From Pseudomonas oryzihabitans (GTDB taxonomy: Bacteria; Pseudomonadota; Gammaproteobacteria; Pseudomonadales; Pseudomonadaceae): a stretch of 64,000 nucleotides of DNA. The DNA is taken from NCBI RefSeq assembly GCF_007665395.1, contig NZ_VDND01000001.1:744001-808000 (forward strand), given 5' to 3'. The notes beneath the pieces are model-generated. The model saw nothing but the letters and a program-made list of their open reading frames with translations, was not told where the DNA came from and did no database searches. The position numbers were made by a program, and so were the translations under genes. Positions 1 to 10,600 of the stretch are shown here, piece by piece (the first letter of the stretch is position 1; each line of letters starts with the position of its first letter).

Positions 1-3000
1 CGGGCAGAGGCAGTTGGTCGATGTCCTGCTGGTCCAGGGCGACCAAGGGAAAATCGGCGGGAGTCGCGCCGCTGTTGTCCGCACAGTGAGCGATGAGGGC
101 TTTCAGTTCATCCTCGTAGTCCGTCGCCAGGCGGTGGATGGCCGCGGGCGCGAAGACTTCGGCACTGAAGGTCCAGTCCAAGCTGAATTCACCGTCATAA
201 ACGCGCCCATTCAGATTGAGCAGGCCATCCAGCGGCGCATCCTCCGCCTCACCGGCACCACCGGTTTCCTGCGCGGGGACGAACAGGCCATCCGCCGCCG
301 CGAAACTCTGATCGAATTGCCCGAGGTAATTAAACACCACCGCTCCCGCAGGCAACTCGCGCAATGCGCGACGCGCCTCCGCACTACCCAGGTAGCGCAA
401 CAGGCCATAGCCCACTCCCTTTCCGGGTACCGCTCGCAGCTGTTCCTTGATCGCCTTGATCGAGGCCGCGGTTTCGGGCCGGGGGGCGAGCCGCACGGGG
501 TACAGGCTGGTGAACCAGCCGACCGTGCGCGTCAAATCAAGATCGTCGAACAGCTCTTCCCGACCATGACCTTCGAGCCGTACCAACACCTCGTCACGCC
601 CGGTCCAGCGGCACAGCACCCTGGCCAAGGCGGTGAGCAGCAGATCGTTGACCTGGGTACGGTAGGCGCTCGGGGCCTCTTGCAACAGACGCCGGGTCCA
701 TTCGCGATCCAACCGCGTACTGGCATGGGCCACGTGCCGGTGCAGGTGGCTACCGCCGGGATTGGCCGCCGGCAAAGGGTCGGACGCTCCTGCGAGCGTC
801 TCGCACCAGTACGAGAGCTCGGCCGCCAGCGCTTCACTGTGGGCGAGCTCGCACAGGCGCTCGGACCACGCCTGGAACGAGCTGCTCTTGGCCGGCAGGG
901 TGACCCTCTGCCCCCGCTGAAGCTGAGCGTAGGCCAGTTGCAGGTCCTCCAGCAGGATACGCCACGAGACGCCGTCCACTACCAGATGGTGGATCACCAG
1001 CAACAGGCGTTGGCGACCATCCGGCCACTCGCCCAGCACGACCCGTACCAAAGCCCCCGTCTCCAACGATAGGCTGCGCTGCGCCTCTTCGGCGAGTCGC
1101 TCCCACTCGAGATCGGCCGTCAGTTGGGTAAACCACAGCGGTTTGGCCGTCGCCAACGCGGGCAACGTCGCCTGCCAGCCATCCGCTTGGTGGGTGAAGC
1201 TCGCCCGCAGCGCATCGTGATGCTCCAACAAGGCCAGGACCGCGCCTTCGAGACTGGTCACGGACAGGGGGCTGCTCGGCGCCAATACCACCGACTGGTT
1301 CCAATGATGACGGGCCGGGATCGGCCGTTCGAAGAACCAATGCTGGACGGGCGCCAGGCTGAACGCGCCGGTCACCAGGCCCTGATCGATGGTGGGGGCG
1401 GCCGCATGCCGCGCTATCCGCGCCAAGGCCTGGATGGTCTGATGCCGGAACAGGTCCTTGGGCGTGAAGTGAAGACCCGCCTGGCGGGCCCGACTCACCA
1501 CCTGCAACGAGAGGATGGAATCACCACCCACCTCGAAGAAATTATCGGTCACGCCGAGCTGCGGCACCTTCAGTACTTCCTGCCACAGCGCCGCCAAGCG
1601 TCGCTCCAGGTCGGTCGTCGGAGCCAGATACCCTGCTCTTTCTTCGTCCAGGCGCGGCGTGGGTAGCGCGTTGCGGTCCAGCTTGCCATTCGGGGTCAGC
1701 GGCAGGCTATCGAGCAACAGCAACTGCGCTGGAACCATGTAGTCCGGCAGCCCCGCCTGCAACGCCAGCCGCAAGGTCTGCTGCCAAACGGCCTGATCAG
1801 CAGTGGGCAAGGGCTCGACGGGGACGACATAGCCGACCAGTTGCTGGCCACCTGCCCCCTCCCGCGCCAGGACGACGGCATCCCGTACCCCGGGTTGCCC
1901 CCGCAGTCGCGCCACGATTTCGCCCAGCTCGATGCGGAAACCGCGGATCTTCACCTGATGGTCGAGGCGCCCCAGGTATTGGATCAGGCCATCCGCCTGG
2001 TAGCGTGCAAGATCGCCCGTGCGATACATCCGTCCCCCGCCCGCCCTATCGAAGGGATTGGGCAGGAACCGCTCCGCGGTGAGCGCCGGGCGGTTCAAAT
2101 AGCCCCGCGCCAGACCCGCTCCGGCCAGGCAGAGTTCGCCACGGCTGCCAACGCCAACCGGCTCGCCGGTGGCGTCCAGCAGGTAGACAGCGGTACCGGC
2201 CAAGGGGCGACCGATGTTCGCCGTTCCCTGCGGCAACCGTAGCGTATGTGTGGAATAGGTGGTGTCCTCAGACGGCCCATAGAGGTCGTGAACCCGCTGA
2301 ACATGGCCGAGTTGGTAGAGCTCCTCTACCAGCTCCTGCGCCAGGGGTTCGCCGGCGAGGTTGATGACCGCTACCGACTCGGGAATCTGCCCAAGCCGGC
2401 TCAGTATCCCAATGGCCGAGGGCACCGTATTAACCAGGCGGACGCACTGACTGGCGGCCAGATTCGGCAGTTCCAGAGCGTTGTCGGCCAGCACGACGAA
2501 CCCGCCACAGCTCAGGGTGACGAAGAATTCCCAGACGGACAGATCGAAACAGATGGACGTCGCCGCCAGCACACCTTGCAAGTCGGCAGCGCTGTAGACG
2601 GAACGGGACCAATGGATCAAGGCGGACACACTGCGATGCTCTATTAGCACGCCTTTCGGCTTGCCGGTAGAACCGGAGGTGTAGATGCTGAACGCCAGGC
2701 TACCGGGAGTGGCGCCACTCGCCGGGTTCGTATCCGGACAGTCATCCAGTCCCAGCCGATCGATGACCATGACGTCCAACTGCTTCTGGTCGGGTAAGCC
2801 ATCCAGCAGACTGGACTGGGTCAACAGCAGACGGGCGCCGCTGTCGCTCAGCATGTAGGCCTGGCGTTCTGCGGGATACGCCGGGTCCAGGGGTACATAT
2901 CCCCCACCGGCCTTGAGAATCGCCAGGAGTCCCACGAGCAAATCGAGACGCCGCTCCAGGGCGACGCCAACCAGACGGTCCGGCCCCACGCCCCGCTCAC

Positions 3001-4639
3001 GCAGTCGGTGTGCCAGCCGGTTGGCGGCCTGGTTCAGTTCCCGGTAGCGGTATTCCTGCTCGCCGACGATCAGCGCCAGGGCCTCAGGCGTGCACGCCGC
3101 CTGCCGTTCGAATAGCTCATGGATACAGGCTTCGCCACCCGCCGCAGCCAGAGCGTTCCAGTCGTACAGTATCTGCTGCCGCTCGCGTTCGCCGAGCAGC
3201 GGCAACTCGCTCACCAGACGCCCCGGATCGGCCTGGATGGCCGTCAACATCTGGCGCCATTGCTGCGCCAGGCGCTCTACGGCGGCCGGCGCGAAGAGAT
3301 CCGTTGCATAGGTCAAGGCCGCGCGCAAACCCTCGGCGGACTCGAAGGTGTCCAGGGTCAGATCGAACTGGGCAGTCCGCGTCTCGGCCTCCAAGGGCTC
3401 CATCCGCAATTGCGCCAACTCACGGATGCGGCCTCGTACTTCGACCTGATGGTTGTACAGCACCTGGAACAGCGGACTGTGGCTCAGGCTGCGCTCGGGT
3501 TGCAGCGCATCCACCAGGTGTTCGAAAGGCAGGTCCTGGTGCGCCTGGGCTTCGAGCGCGGCCTGTTGCACCTGCTGCAACAACTCGTCGAAGGTGGTGT
3601 GGGGCTCGAAGCGCGCCTGGAGTATCTGAGTATTGACGAAGAAACCGACCAGGCGCTCGGTTTCCCGCCGGGTGCGATTGGCGATAGGTATCCCGACGCG
3701 AATGTCCGCCTGACCGGAACGGCGATGCAGCAAGCATTGGAAGGACGCCAACAACAGGGTGAAAAGCGTGACCCCGCGGCGTTGCGCCAACTCGCGCAGG
3801 CCCCTGGCCAGGTCATGTGCCAGAGAAATTTCGACCCGGGCGCCACGATGGCTTTGTACGGCGGGACGCGGCCCGTCGTCGCTCAGCTCGAGCGGCGGTC
3901 GTGCTCCGCCCAGCCGATTCCGCCAATACGCCAACTGGCGCTCGCCTTCGCCGGCCTCCAGGCAGTAGCTCTGCCAGAGGGCGTAATCGCTGTACTGGAT
4001 CGGCAAATCGGGCAAGGGCGTACCGCTACCCGTGACCTCCTGCGTATAGCGCTGGCCGATCTCGTCGACGATCACCGGCATCGACCAGCCATCGGCCACG
4101 ATGTGATGCAGGGTCATGACCAGAACATGATCGTCCGCCGCCAAGCGCAACAGCGACACCCGCAGCAGCGGGCCACACTCCAGGTCGAAGGATCGATGAA
4201 TGTCCCTCTCAGCCTCGGCGAGCGCGCTGTCGAGGCGTCCGTCGGCGACGTCGAGGCGGTTAATTTTAACGGGCGATGCGGTGTGCACTCTTTGGAAGAC
4301 GCCCTCGTCGTCGCTGTGAAAGGTCGAGCGGAGGATCTCGTGCCGTGCGACCAGGTTCGCGAAGCTGCGCTCGAGCGCCTGCTGGTCCAGCTCGCCGCGC
4401 AGATGCAGCAAAGCCGGTACATGGTAGGCGCTGCTCTCGGGCTCCAGGCGCCAGAGAAACCATTGCCGTTGCTGGGCGTAGGACAGCGGCAGACGGTCGG
4501 TCCGTTGACGCGTCACCGGTATGGGTAGCTGCGCCAGGGTAAGGTTCTTGCTCAGCAGCTTCTGGAAGAACAGCCGGCGCTGCGCCAAAGGCAGGCGAAC
4601 GAAGCGGTGTGAGAGGTCCAGATTCTTGTCAACAGTCAT
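1..4639 (-). CDS. pyoverdine side-chain NRPS, 5' part (C-A-T-E-...), runs off window
   Basis: Nonribosomal peptide synthetase with about 1546 codons in the window; the 3' end lies beyond base 1. The ATG at 4639 follows the TGA of the upstream synthetase by one base, with GAGGTGGTG as ribosome site, so the two are translationally coupled. Domains in order: condensation (HHIVADGW near residue 180), adenylation (YTSGSTGKPKG near 653, NGKLDR at its end), carrier protein (VGGDSILS near 1038) and epimerization ([11 protein letters not shown] near 1222). The linker that normally leads into another condensation domain follows (ATPADFPL). The ten-residue adenylation code reads DLWNNALTYK, close to the alanine code DLFNNALTYK as I remember it, so D-Ala is the predicted residue. 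It is the third peptide residue after the chromophore if collinearity holds. It acts in the cytoplasm and extends the chain made by the preceding synthetase. The equivalent gene could be pvdI, pvdJ or pvdD; I cannot choose. Confidence 0.93.
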   Translation of the reverse strand, partial: MTVDKNLDLSHRFVRLPLAQRRLFFQKLLSKNLTLAQLPIPVTRQRTDRLPLSYAQQRQWFLWRLEPESSAYHVPALLHLRGELDQQALERSFANLVARHEILRSTFHSDDEGVFQRVHTASPVKINRLDVADGRLDSALAEAERDIHRSFDLECGPLLRVSLLRLAADDHVLVMTLHHIVADGWSMPVIVDEIGQRYTQEVTGSGTPLPDLPIQYSDYALWQSYCLEAGEGERQLAYWRNRLGGARPPLELSDDGPRPAVQSHRGARVEISLAHDLARGLRELAQRRGVTLFTLLLASFQCLLHRRSGQADIRVGIPIANRTRRETERLVGFFVNTQILQARFEPHTTFDELLQQVQQAALEAQAHQDLPFEHLVDALQPERSLSHSPLFQVLYNHQVEVRGRIRELAQLRMEPLEAETRTAQFDLTLDTFESAEGLRAALTYATDLFAPAAVERLAQQWRQMLTAIQADPGRLVSELPLLGERERQQILYDWNALAAAGGEACIHELFERQAACTPEALALIVGEQEYRYRELNQAANRLAHRLRERGVGPDRLVGVALERRLDLLVGLLAILKAGGGYVPLDPAYPAERQAYMLSDSGARLLLTQSSLLDGLPDQKQLDVMVIDRLGLDDCPDTNPASGATPGSLAFSIYTSGSTGKPKGVLIEHRSVSALIHWSRSVYSAADLQGVLAATSICFDLSVWEFFVTLSCGGFVVLADNALELPNLAASQCVRLVNTVPSAIGILSRLGQIPESVAVINLAGEPLAQELVEELYQLGHVQRVHDLYGPSEDTTYSTHTLRLPQGTANIGRPLAGTAVYLLDATGEPVGVGSRGELCLAGAGLARGYLNRPALTAERFLPNPFDRAGGGRMYRTGDLARYQADGLIQYLGRLDHQVKIRGFRIELGEIVARLRGQPGVRDAVVLAREGAGGQQLVGYVVPVEPLPTADQAVWQQTLRLALQAGLPDYMVPAQLLLLDSLPLTPNGKLDRNALPTPRLDEERAGYLAPTTDLERRLAALWQEVLKVPQLGVTDNFFEVGGDSILSLQVVSRARQAGLHFTPKDLFRHQTIQALARIARHAAAPTIDQGLVTGAFSLAPVQHWFFERPIPARHHWNQSVVLAPSSPLSVTSLEGAVLALLEHHDALRASFTHQADGWQATLPALATAKPLWFTQLTADLEWERLAEEAQRSLSLETGALVRVVLGEWPDGRQRLLLVIHHLVVDGVSWRILLEDLQLAYAQLQRGQRVTLPAKSSSFQAWSERLCELAHSEALAAELSYWCETLAGASDPLPAANPGGSHLHRHVAHASTRLDREWTRRLLQEAPSAYRTQVNDLLLTALARVLCRWTGRDEVLVRLEGHGREELFDDLDLTRTVGWFTSLYPVRLAPRPETAASIKAIKEQLRAVPGKGVGYGLLRYLGSAEARRALRELPAGAVVFNYLGQFDQSFAAADGLFVPAQETGGAGEAEDAPLDGLLNLNGRVYDGEFSLDWTFSAEVFAPAAIHRLATDYEDELKALIAHCADNSGATPADFPLVALDQQDIDQLPLP

Positions 4640-4640
4640 G

Positions 4641-7600
4641 TCACACCACCTCGAGTTCGGTCATGAAGTCACGGAGATCATCCAGATCGCTCTTCTGGAC
4701 AGCGGTCAGCTCCGCTATCGAATTCGCGTAGACACGTAGCGAGTCGCTTTGGAACAGCAACGCCAGAGGAACCGGCGTGTCAAAGGCTTCTTGAACGCGC
4801 GCGGTCACACGCATCGCCAGCAAGGAATGCCCGCCCAACTCGAGGAAGTTGTCGAGCGCGCCCAGGCGCTCGATCTGCAGCACATCCTGCCAGATGGCCG
4901 CCAGGCGCTGTTCCACTGCAGTGGCCGGCGCGACATACGCCCGCGACGCCTCTTCCGCCAGGGGCAGCGGCAGGGCGCGACGGTCCAACTTGCCGTTGGG
5001 GGTAAGCGGCAAGGCCTCCAGGAGCAGTAGCTGGGTCGGCACCATGTAGTCGGGCAACAACGTCCGGAGTGCCCCGGTCACGCTCAGGCGCAGGTCGTCC
5101 TTATACGGCCCTGGGCGGACTCGTGAGATTTCGTCGGGCACCAGATAACCCACCAGACAGGGGCCACCGACTCCCGGTTGCGCCACCACCACCGCCTCCC
5201 GCACCCCGTCCTGCTCGCGCAGACGCGCCTCGATTTCTCCCAGCTCGATGCGGAAGCCACGGATTTTCACCTGGTGGTCGACGCGCCCCAGGTAGTCCAC
5301 CACGCCATCGGCACGCCCACGGGTCAGGTCGCCGCTGCGGTACAGGCGGCTACCCGGCGCGCCGAAGGGATCGGGAACGAAACGCTCCGCGGTCAGGCCG
5401 GGGCGCTCCAGGTAACCACGCGCGACACCCTCCCCGCCCAGGTACAGCTCACCGGCCACGCCAACCGGCAACAGGTTCAATTGGGCATCGAGGATATAAC
5501 CGCTGCGGTTACCCAGCAGCGTGCCGATCGGCATGTAGGCGGCACCGCAGACCTCGCCCGGCCGGGCCTTCCAGAGCAGAGGCGTGACAACCGTCTCGGT
5601 CGGTCCATAGCCGTTGAACAGGTATTGCGGGCGCAGCGCGCGCCAGGCCAGGTCGTAGCTGGCCTGCGCCACCGCATCGCCGCCGAAGCAATAGACACGC
5701 GTCGCCGGCGGATTGCCATCGCGCTCGGCGTGCTCGGCCAATTGTTGCAGATACACCGGTGGAAATACCGCGACGGTGACGCCGTGCCGATGCATCTGCG
5801 CATAGGTCTGCTCCGGCAGCCACAGGCTGTCGTCGCGGATCAGCACCCGCGCACCATTGATCAGGGGATGCATCCAGCCTTCATGGGAGCCATCGAAAGC
5901 GAACGACATGAAGTGCAGTTCGCAATCGTCCGGGGTCATCTCGTAACGCTCGCCGGTGGCCACGACATGCGCAATCAGCGGCCCATGGGAGACCGCCACG
6001 CCCTTGGGCATCCCCGTCGAGCCTGAGGTATAGATGACATAGGCAAGGTTGTCGCCGTGCAGCGCCACCTTCGGATCGTGGCCGGGGAAGCCGGCCCACT
6101 GCTCTTCCCGGTCCAGGGATAGGCAGGACAGTCCGTCGGGAATCGGCAGACGCTCAAGCAGATGGCTTTGGGTCAGCAACAGATGGGCCCGACTGTCCCG
6201 CATCATGTACAAGAGACGATCGCGCGGATACTCGATATCCAGTGGCACGTAGGCGCCGCCGGACTTCAGCACCGCCAGGAAGGCGATCATGATTTCCGCG
6301 CTGCGCTGCATGGCGATCGCCACCCGTACCTCAGGCCCGACGCCCTGGGCGATCAGCGCGTGGGCCAGGCGATTGGCCCGGCTGTCCAGCTCGGCGAAGG
6401 TCAGTACCTGGTCATCGAACAGCACGGCCGGCGAGTCCGGCGCCAGTCGCGCGCGCTCCGCCACCCGATCGTGGATCAGCGGCGATGCGGGGAAACCCGA
6501 ATCGCTGCGATTCCATCGTGACTCGATCAGGGCGTGCTCGTCGGCGTCCAGCAACGTCAGTTCGACCAGCGTACGCTCGGCATTATCGACGAAGCCTTCG
6601 AGCAGGTTCAGCAAATGCCGGTCCAAGCGTTCGACCGACGCATCGGAGAACATCTGGCGGTCGTAGCTGTACTGCAGCGACAGGCAGTCGCCAACGCCCA
6701 GCGCTACGGTCAGCGGGTAGTTGGTCTGCTCATGGTTGCTCACCGGACCGAAGCGCACGCCTCCTGGCGCGCCCTGCTCCAGGGCCTCGGCCACGGGATA
6801 GTTCTCGAATACCAGCAGGCTGTCGAACAATGCCTCGCCGAGACCCGACCAGCGCTGAATCTCGAACAGCGGCGTGTGCTCCTGTTCGCGCAACGCCAGA
6901 CTGCGTGCCTGCACATCCCTTAGCCAGTCGAGCAGGCGCATGCCCGGTTGCGGCGAGGAAACCACCGGCAAGGTATTGATGAACAGGCCGGCCTGCCGCT
7001 CGACTCCGGCCAGTTCGGCGGGACGTCCAGCGACGGTCGCGCCGAAGACCACGGTGTCCTGGCCGGTATAGCGCTGAAGCAATAGCGACCATGCAGCCTG
7101 CACCAGCGTATTGAGGGTGACCGCGTGCCGCTGCGCGAACCTCTTGAGACGCCCGGTACGCGACAGATCCAGGCTGCGCTGGTACTGACCGTTGCCACTC
7201 CGCTCACGCTCCGCGGCAACGGCCTGTGCCAGCCGGGTCGGTTCGAGCAGTTCGGCCAGTTGCTCTTTCCAGAAGGCCTCGCTGACGCCCTTGTCCTGCT
7301 TTTGCAGCCAGGCAATGTAATCGCGGTAACGTCCGACCGGTTCCCCAGCATGCCCGCCGATATAGCGGCTGAGCACCTCGCCGAGCAACTGCGCGCTGCT
7401 CCAGCCGTCCAGCAGAATATGGTGATAGGTATAGACAAGGTGGCGGCTGTCTTCGCCAGTCCGCACCAGAATCAGGCGCAGCAGGGGCGCCTGCTCGAGT
7501 TCGAAGCCCCGTAGGCGTTCGCTCTCGGCCAACTCGTCGAGGGCCGTGGCGATATCCGCGCGGTCACGCCAGTCGTGTTCAGCGAACGGCAGCTCCAGGC

Positions 7601-10600
7601 ACTTGTGGACCACCTGGACAGGCTGCTCAAGATCTCCTTGCCAGAGAAACCCGGTGCGCAGGATGTCATGGCTGTCCACCGCTGCCTGCCAGGCGGCACG
7701 GAAGCGCGAAGAATCGAGCCCGGAGACATCGACCCGTAGCTGATTGATGTAATCGCCGTTGGCTTGCTCGTAGAGCGAGTGGAACAACATGCCATGCTGC
7801 ATCGGCGACAGTGGATAGATGTCTCCTATGTGCGCCAGAGGCAAGCGATCCAACTGCTCCTGGCGCAACGCCGCGAGAGGGAAATCCGACGGTGTGGCAC
7901 CGCTGTTTCCCTCCTGGCAGCAATGCTCGATCAACGCCTCCAGTTCCCGGGCGTAGTCATCCACCAGGCGCTGGACGGTTGTCTCGGCGAACATCTCGCG
8001 GCTGAAACCCCAGTGCAGGCTCAGTTCGCCGCCGTAGACCTGGCCCTCGACGCTCAGCCAGTTGGCCAGCGGCGCACCGGGGTCCTGGGCGGCGCCGGCG
8101 CTTTCCGCGGCCGGCGTCAGCAGCGCCGTGTCGTCGAACTGGCGGTCGAACTGGCCTAGGTAATTGAAGGTGATACGTGGTTGTGGCAAGGCAGCCAAGG
8201 TGGCCGCCGCCTCCGATCCGCCCAGATGGCGTAGCAGGCCGTAGCCAATGCCCTTGTCCGGCACGCCGCGCAGTTGTTCCTTGATCGCCTTCAGCGACTC
8301 GCCAACATCGGCTGCCGGCGTTAGGCATAGCGGGAACAGGCTAGTAAACCAGCCCACCGTGCGGCTCAGGTCGATGTCCTCGAACACCTCCTCGCGACCA
8401 TGCCCCTCCATCTGCACCAGCACGCTGGCCTCGCCGCTCCAGCGGCAGATCACCCGCGCCAGGGCGGTCAGCAACAGGTCGTTGACCTGGGTCCGGTAGG
8501 CCGCCGGGGCGTCCTGCAACAGACGGCGGGTACGCTCGGCGTCCAGGATCAGGCTGAGCTTGTGCTCGTAACGGTTTTCTAGGGCGCCCTGCGGGTTTTC
8601 GCAGGGCAGCGAACCCGGTGCATCGCGCAATTGCGCCTGCCAATAGGCCAGTTCGTCCAGGCGCTCGCTGGCCTGTTGGCGCTGCCACTGGGTCCAGGCC
8701 TGATAGGAACTGCTACGTGGTCCGAGATCGGCATCGATATTGGTATAGAGACGCTGCATATCCTCCAGCAGGATGCGCCAGGAGACGCCGTCCACCACCA
8801 GGTGGTGAATCGCCAGCAGCAGGCGTTGGCTGCCATCGGCCATCTCTACCAGCAAGGCACGCAGCAGTGGCCCCTGTTCAAGGTCGAGACTGCGCTGGGC
8901 CTCCTCGCAGAGGGCCAGCAAGGTTTCCGTCGAATCCGCCTGGCGACGCCACAGCGGGTTTTCGGCCTGCCCGGCATAGGCCTGACGCCAGATACCGTCC
9001 TCCTGGCGGAAACGCAGGCGCAGCGCATCGTGGTGCATCAGCAAGCGCACCAGCGCCTGCTCCAAGCGCTCAGCGTCGAGCGGCTGGCGCGCCTGCAACA
9101 ACAACGACTGGTTCCAGTGCTGGCGGTTGGGAATCTCCTGTTCGAAGAACCACTGCTGTACCGCTGCCAGCGCCGCTTCGCCAGCGGCCGGCCCCTGCTG
9201 CGCCTGCTCTCCGCCTTGCCTGGAGACCTGGGCCAGCGCACGGACGCTCTGGTGCTGGAACAGGTCGCGCGGACTCAGGTGCAGTCCGGCTTGGCGGGCA
9301 CGGCTGACCACCTGGATCGAAACGATGGAATCGCCGCCCAGGGCGAAGAAATTGTCGTCCAGGCCAACCCGCTCGACGCCCAGCAGCGCCTGCCAGATAG
9401 CCGCCAGGGTCCGTTCCACCTCATTGCGCGGCGCGCTGTAGCCCGTCTGCTCCGTCGCCACATCGGGTTTCGGCAGCGCCTTGCGCTCCAGCTTGCCGTT
9501 GGGGCTCAACGGCATCTTCTCCAACGCCAGCCACTGCGCCGGCACCATGTACTCCGGCAGGCTCACCGCCAGATGCACGGCCAGCGCCTCGCGCCAGTCT
9601 CCGGTCTCGCTTTCCAGCACCACGTAGCCAACCAGTTGCCGGCCATCCACCGCCAGCACCGCCACCTCGCGCACCAGAGGATGCTCCAGCAGCCGCGCCT
9701 CGATCTCGCCCAGCTCGATACGCAGGCCGCGCAGCTTGACCTGATGGTCGATGCGCCCGGCATACTCGATCACCCCATCGGCCCGGTAACGCGCCAGATC
9801 GCCGGTGCGGTACAGCCGCTCGCCCGCCACGAACGGACTGGCAACGAAACGCTCGGCGGTCAACCCCGGACGTTGGTGGTAGCCACGCGCCAGGCCTTTA
9901 CCGGCCAGATACAGCTCGCCCAGTACGCCTACCGGCACCGGTTCCAGGTTGCCATCGAGGAGGTAGCAGGCCAGGTTGGCGATTGGCTTGCCGATCGGTA
10001 CCGTGTCCTTGCCTTCTTCCACGCAGGTCCAGTGGGTGACGTCGATAGCCGCTTCGGTCGGGCCGTACAGGTTGTAAAGGCCAGCCTGCGGTAGCTTGGC
10101 GAACACCTGCTGCTGTGCGTCCGCCGGCAGTGCTTCGCCGCTACAGACGATGCGCTTTAGGCTGGCGCAGGATGCCACCGAGGGCTCTTGCAGGAACGCC
10201 TGGAGCATCGACGGCACGAAGTGCAGCGTGGTGACGCCTTCGCGGTTGATCGTCTCCACCAGCTTCGCCGGGTCGCGGTGATCCCCAGGCGCGGCCACCA
10301 CCAGTCGGGCGCCGGTCATCAGCGGCCAGAAGAACTCCCAGACCGAGACATCGAAGCTGAAGGGGGTCTTCTGCAGCACTGCATCCGCCCCGTCCAGGCC
10401 ATAGGCCTGCTGCATCCAGCACAACCGGTTGGTCAACGCCGAATTGCGATTGCCGGCACCCTTGGGCTGACCGGTGGAGCCGGAGGTGTAGAGCACATAG
10501 GCCAGATGCTCGCCAGCCAGCGCGATCTCGGGGTCGGTTTCGAGCTGGTGCTCCAACCAGTCGCCATCCTGATCCAGATCCAGGCGCTGCAGGCCCTCGC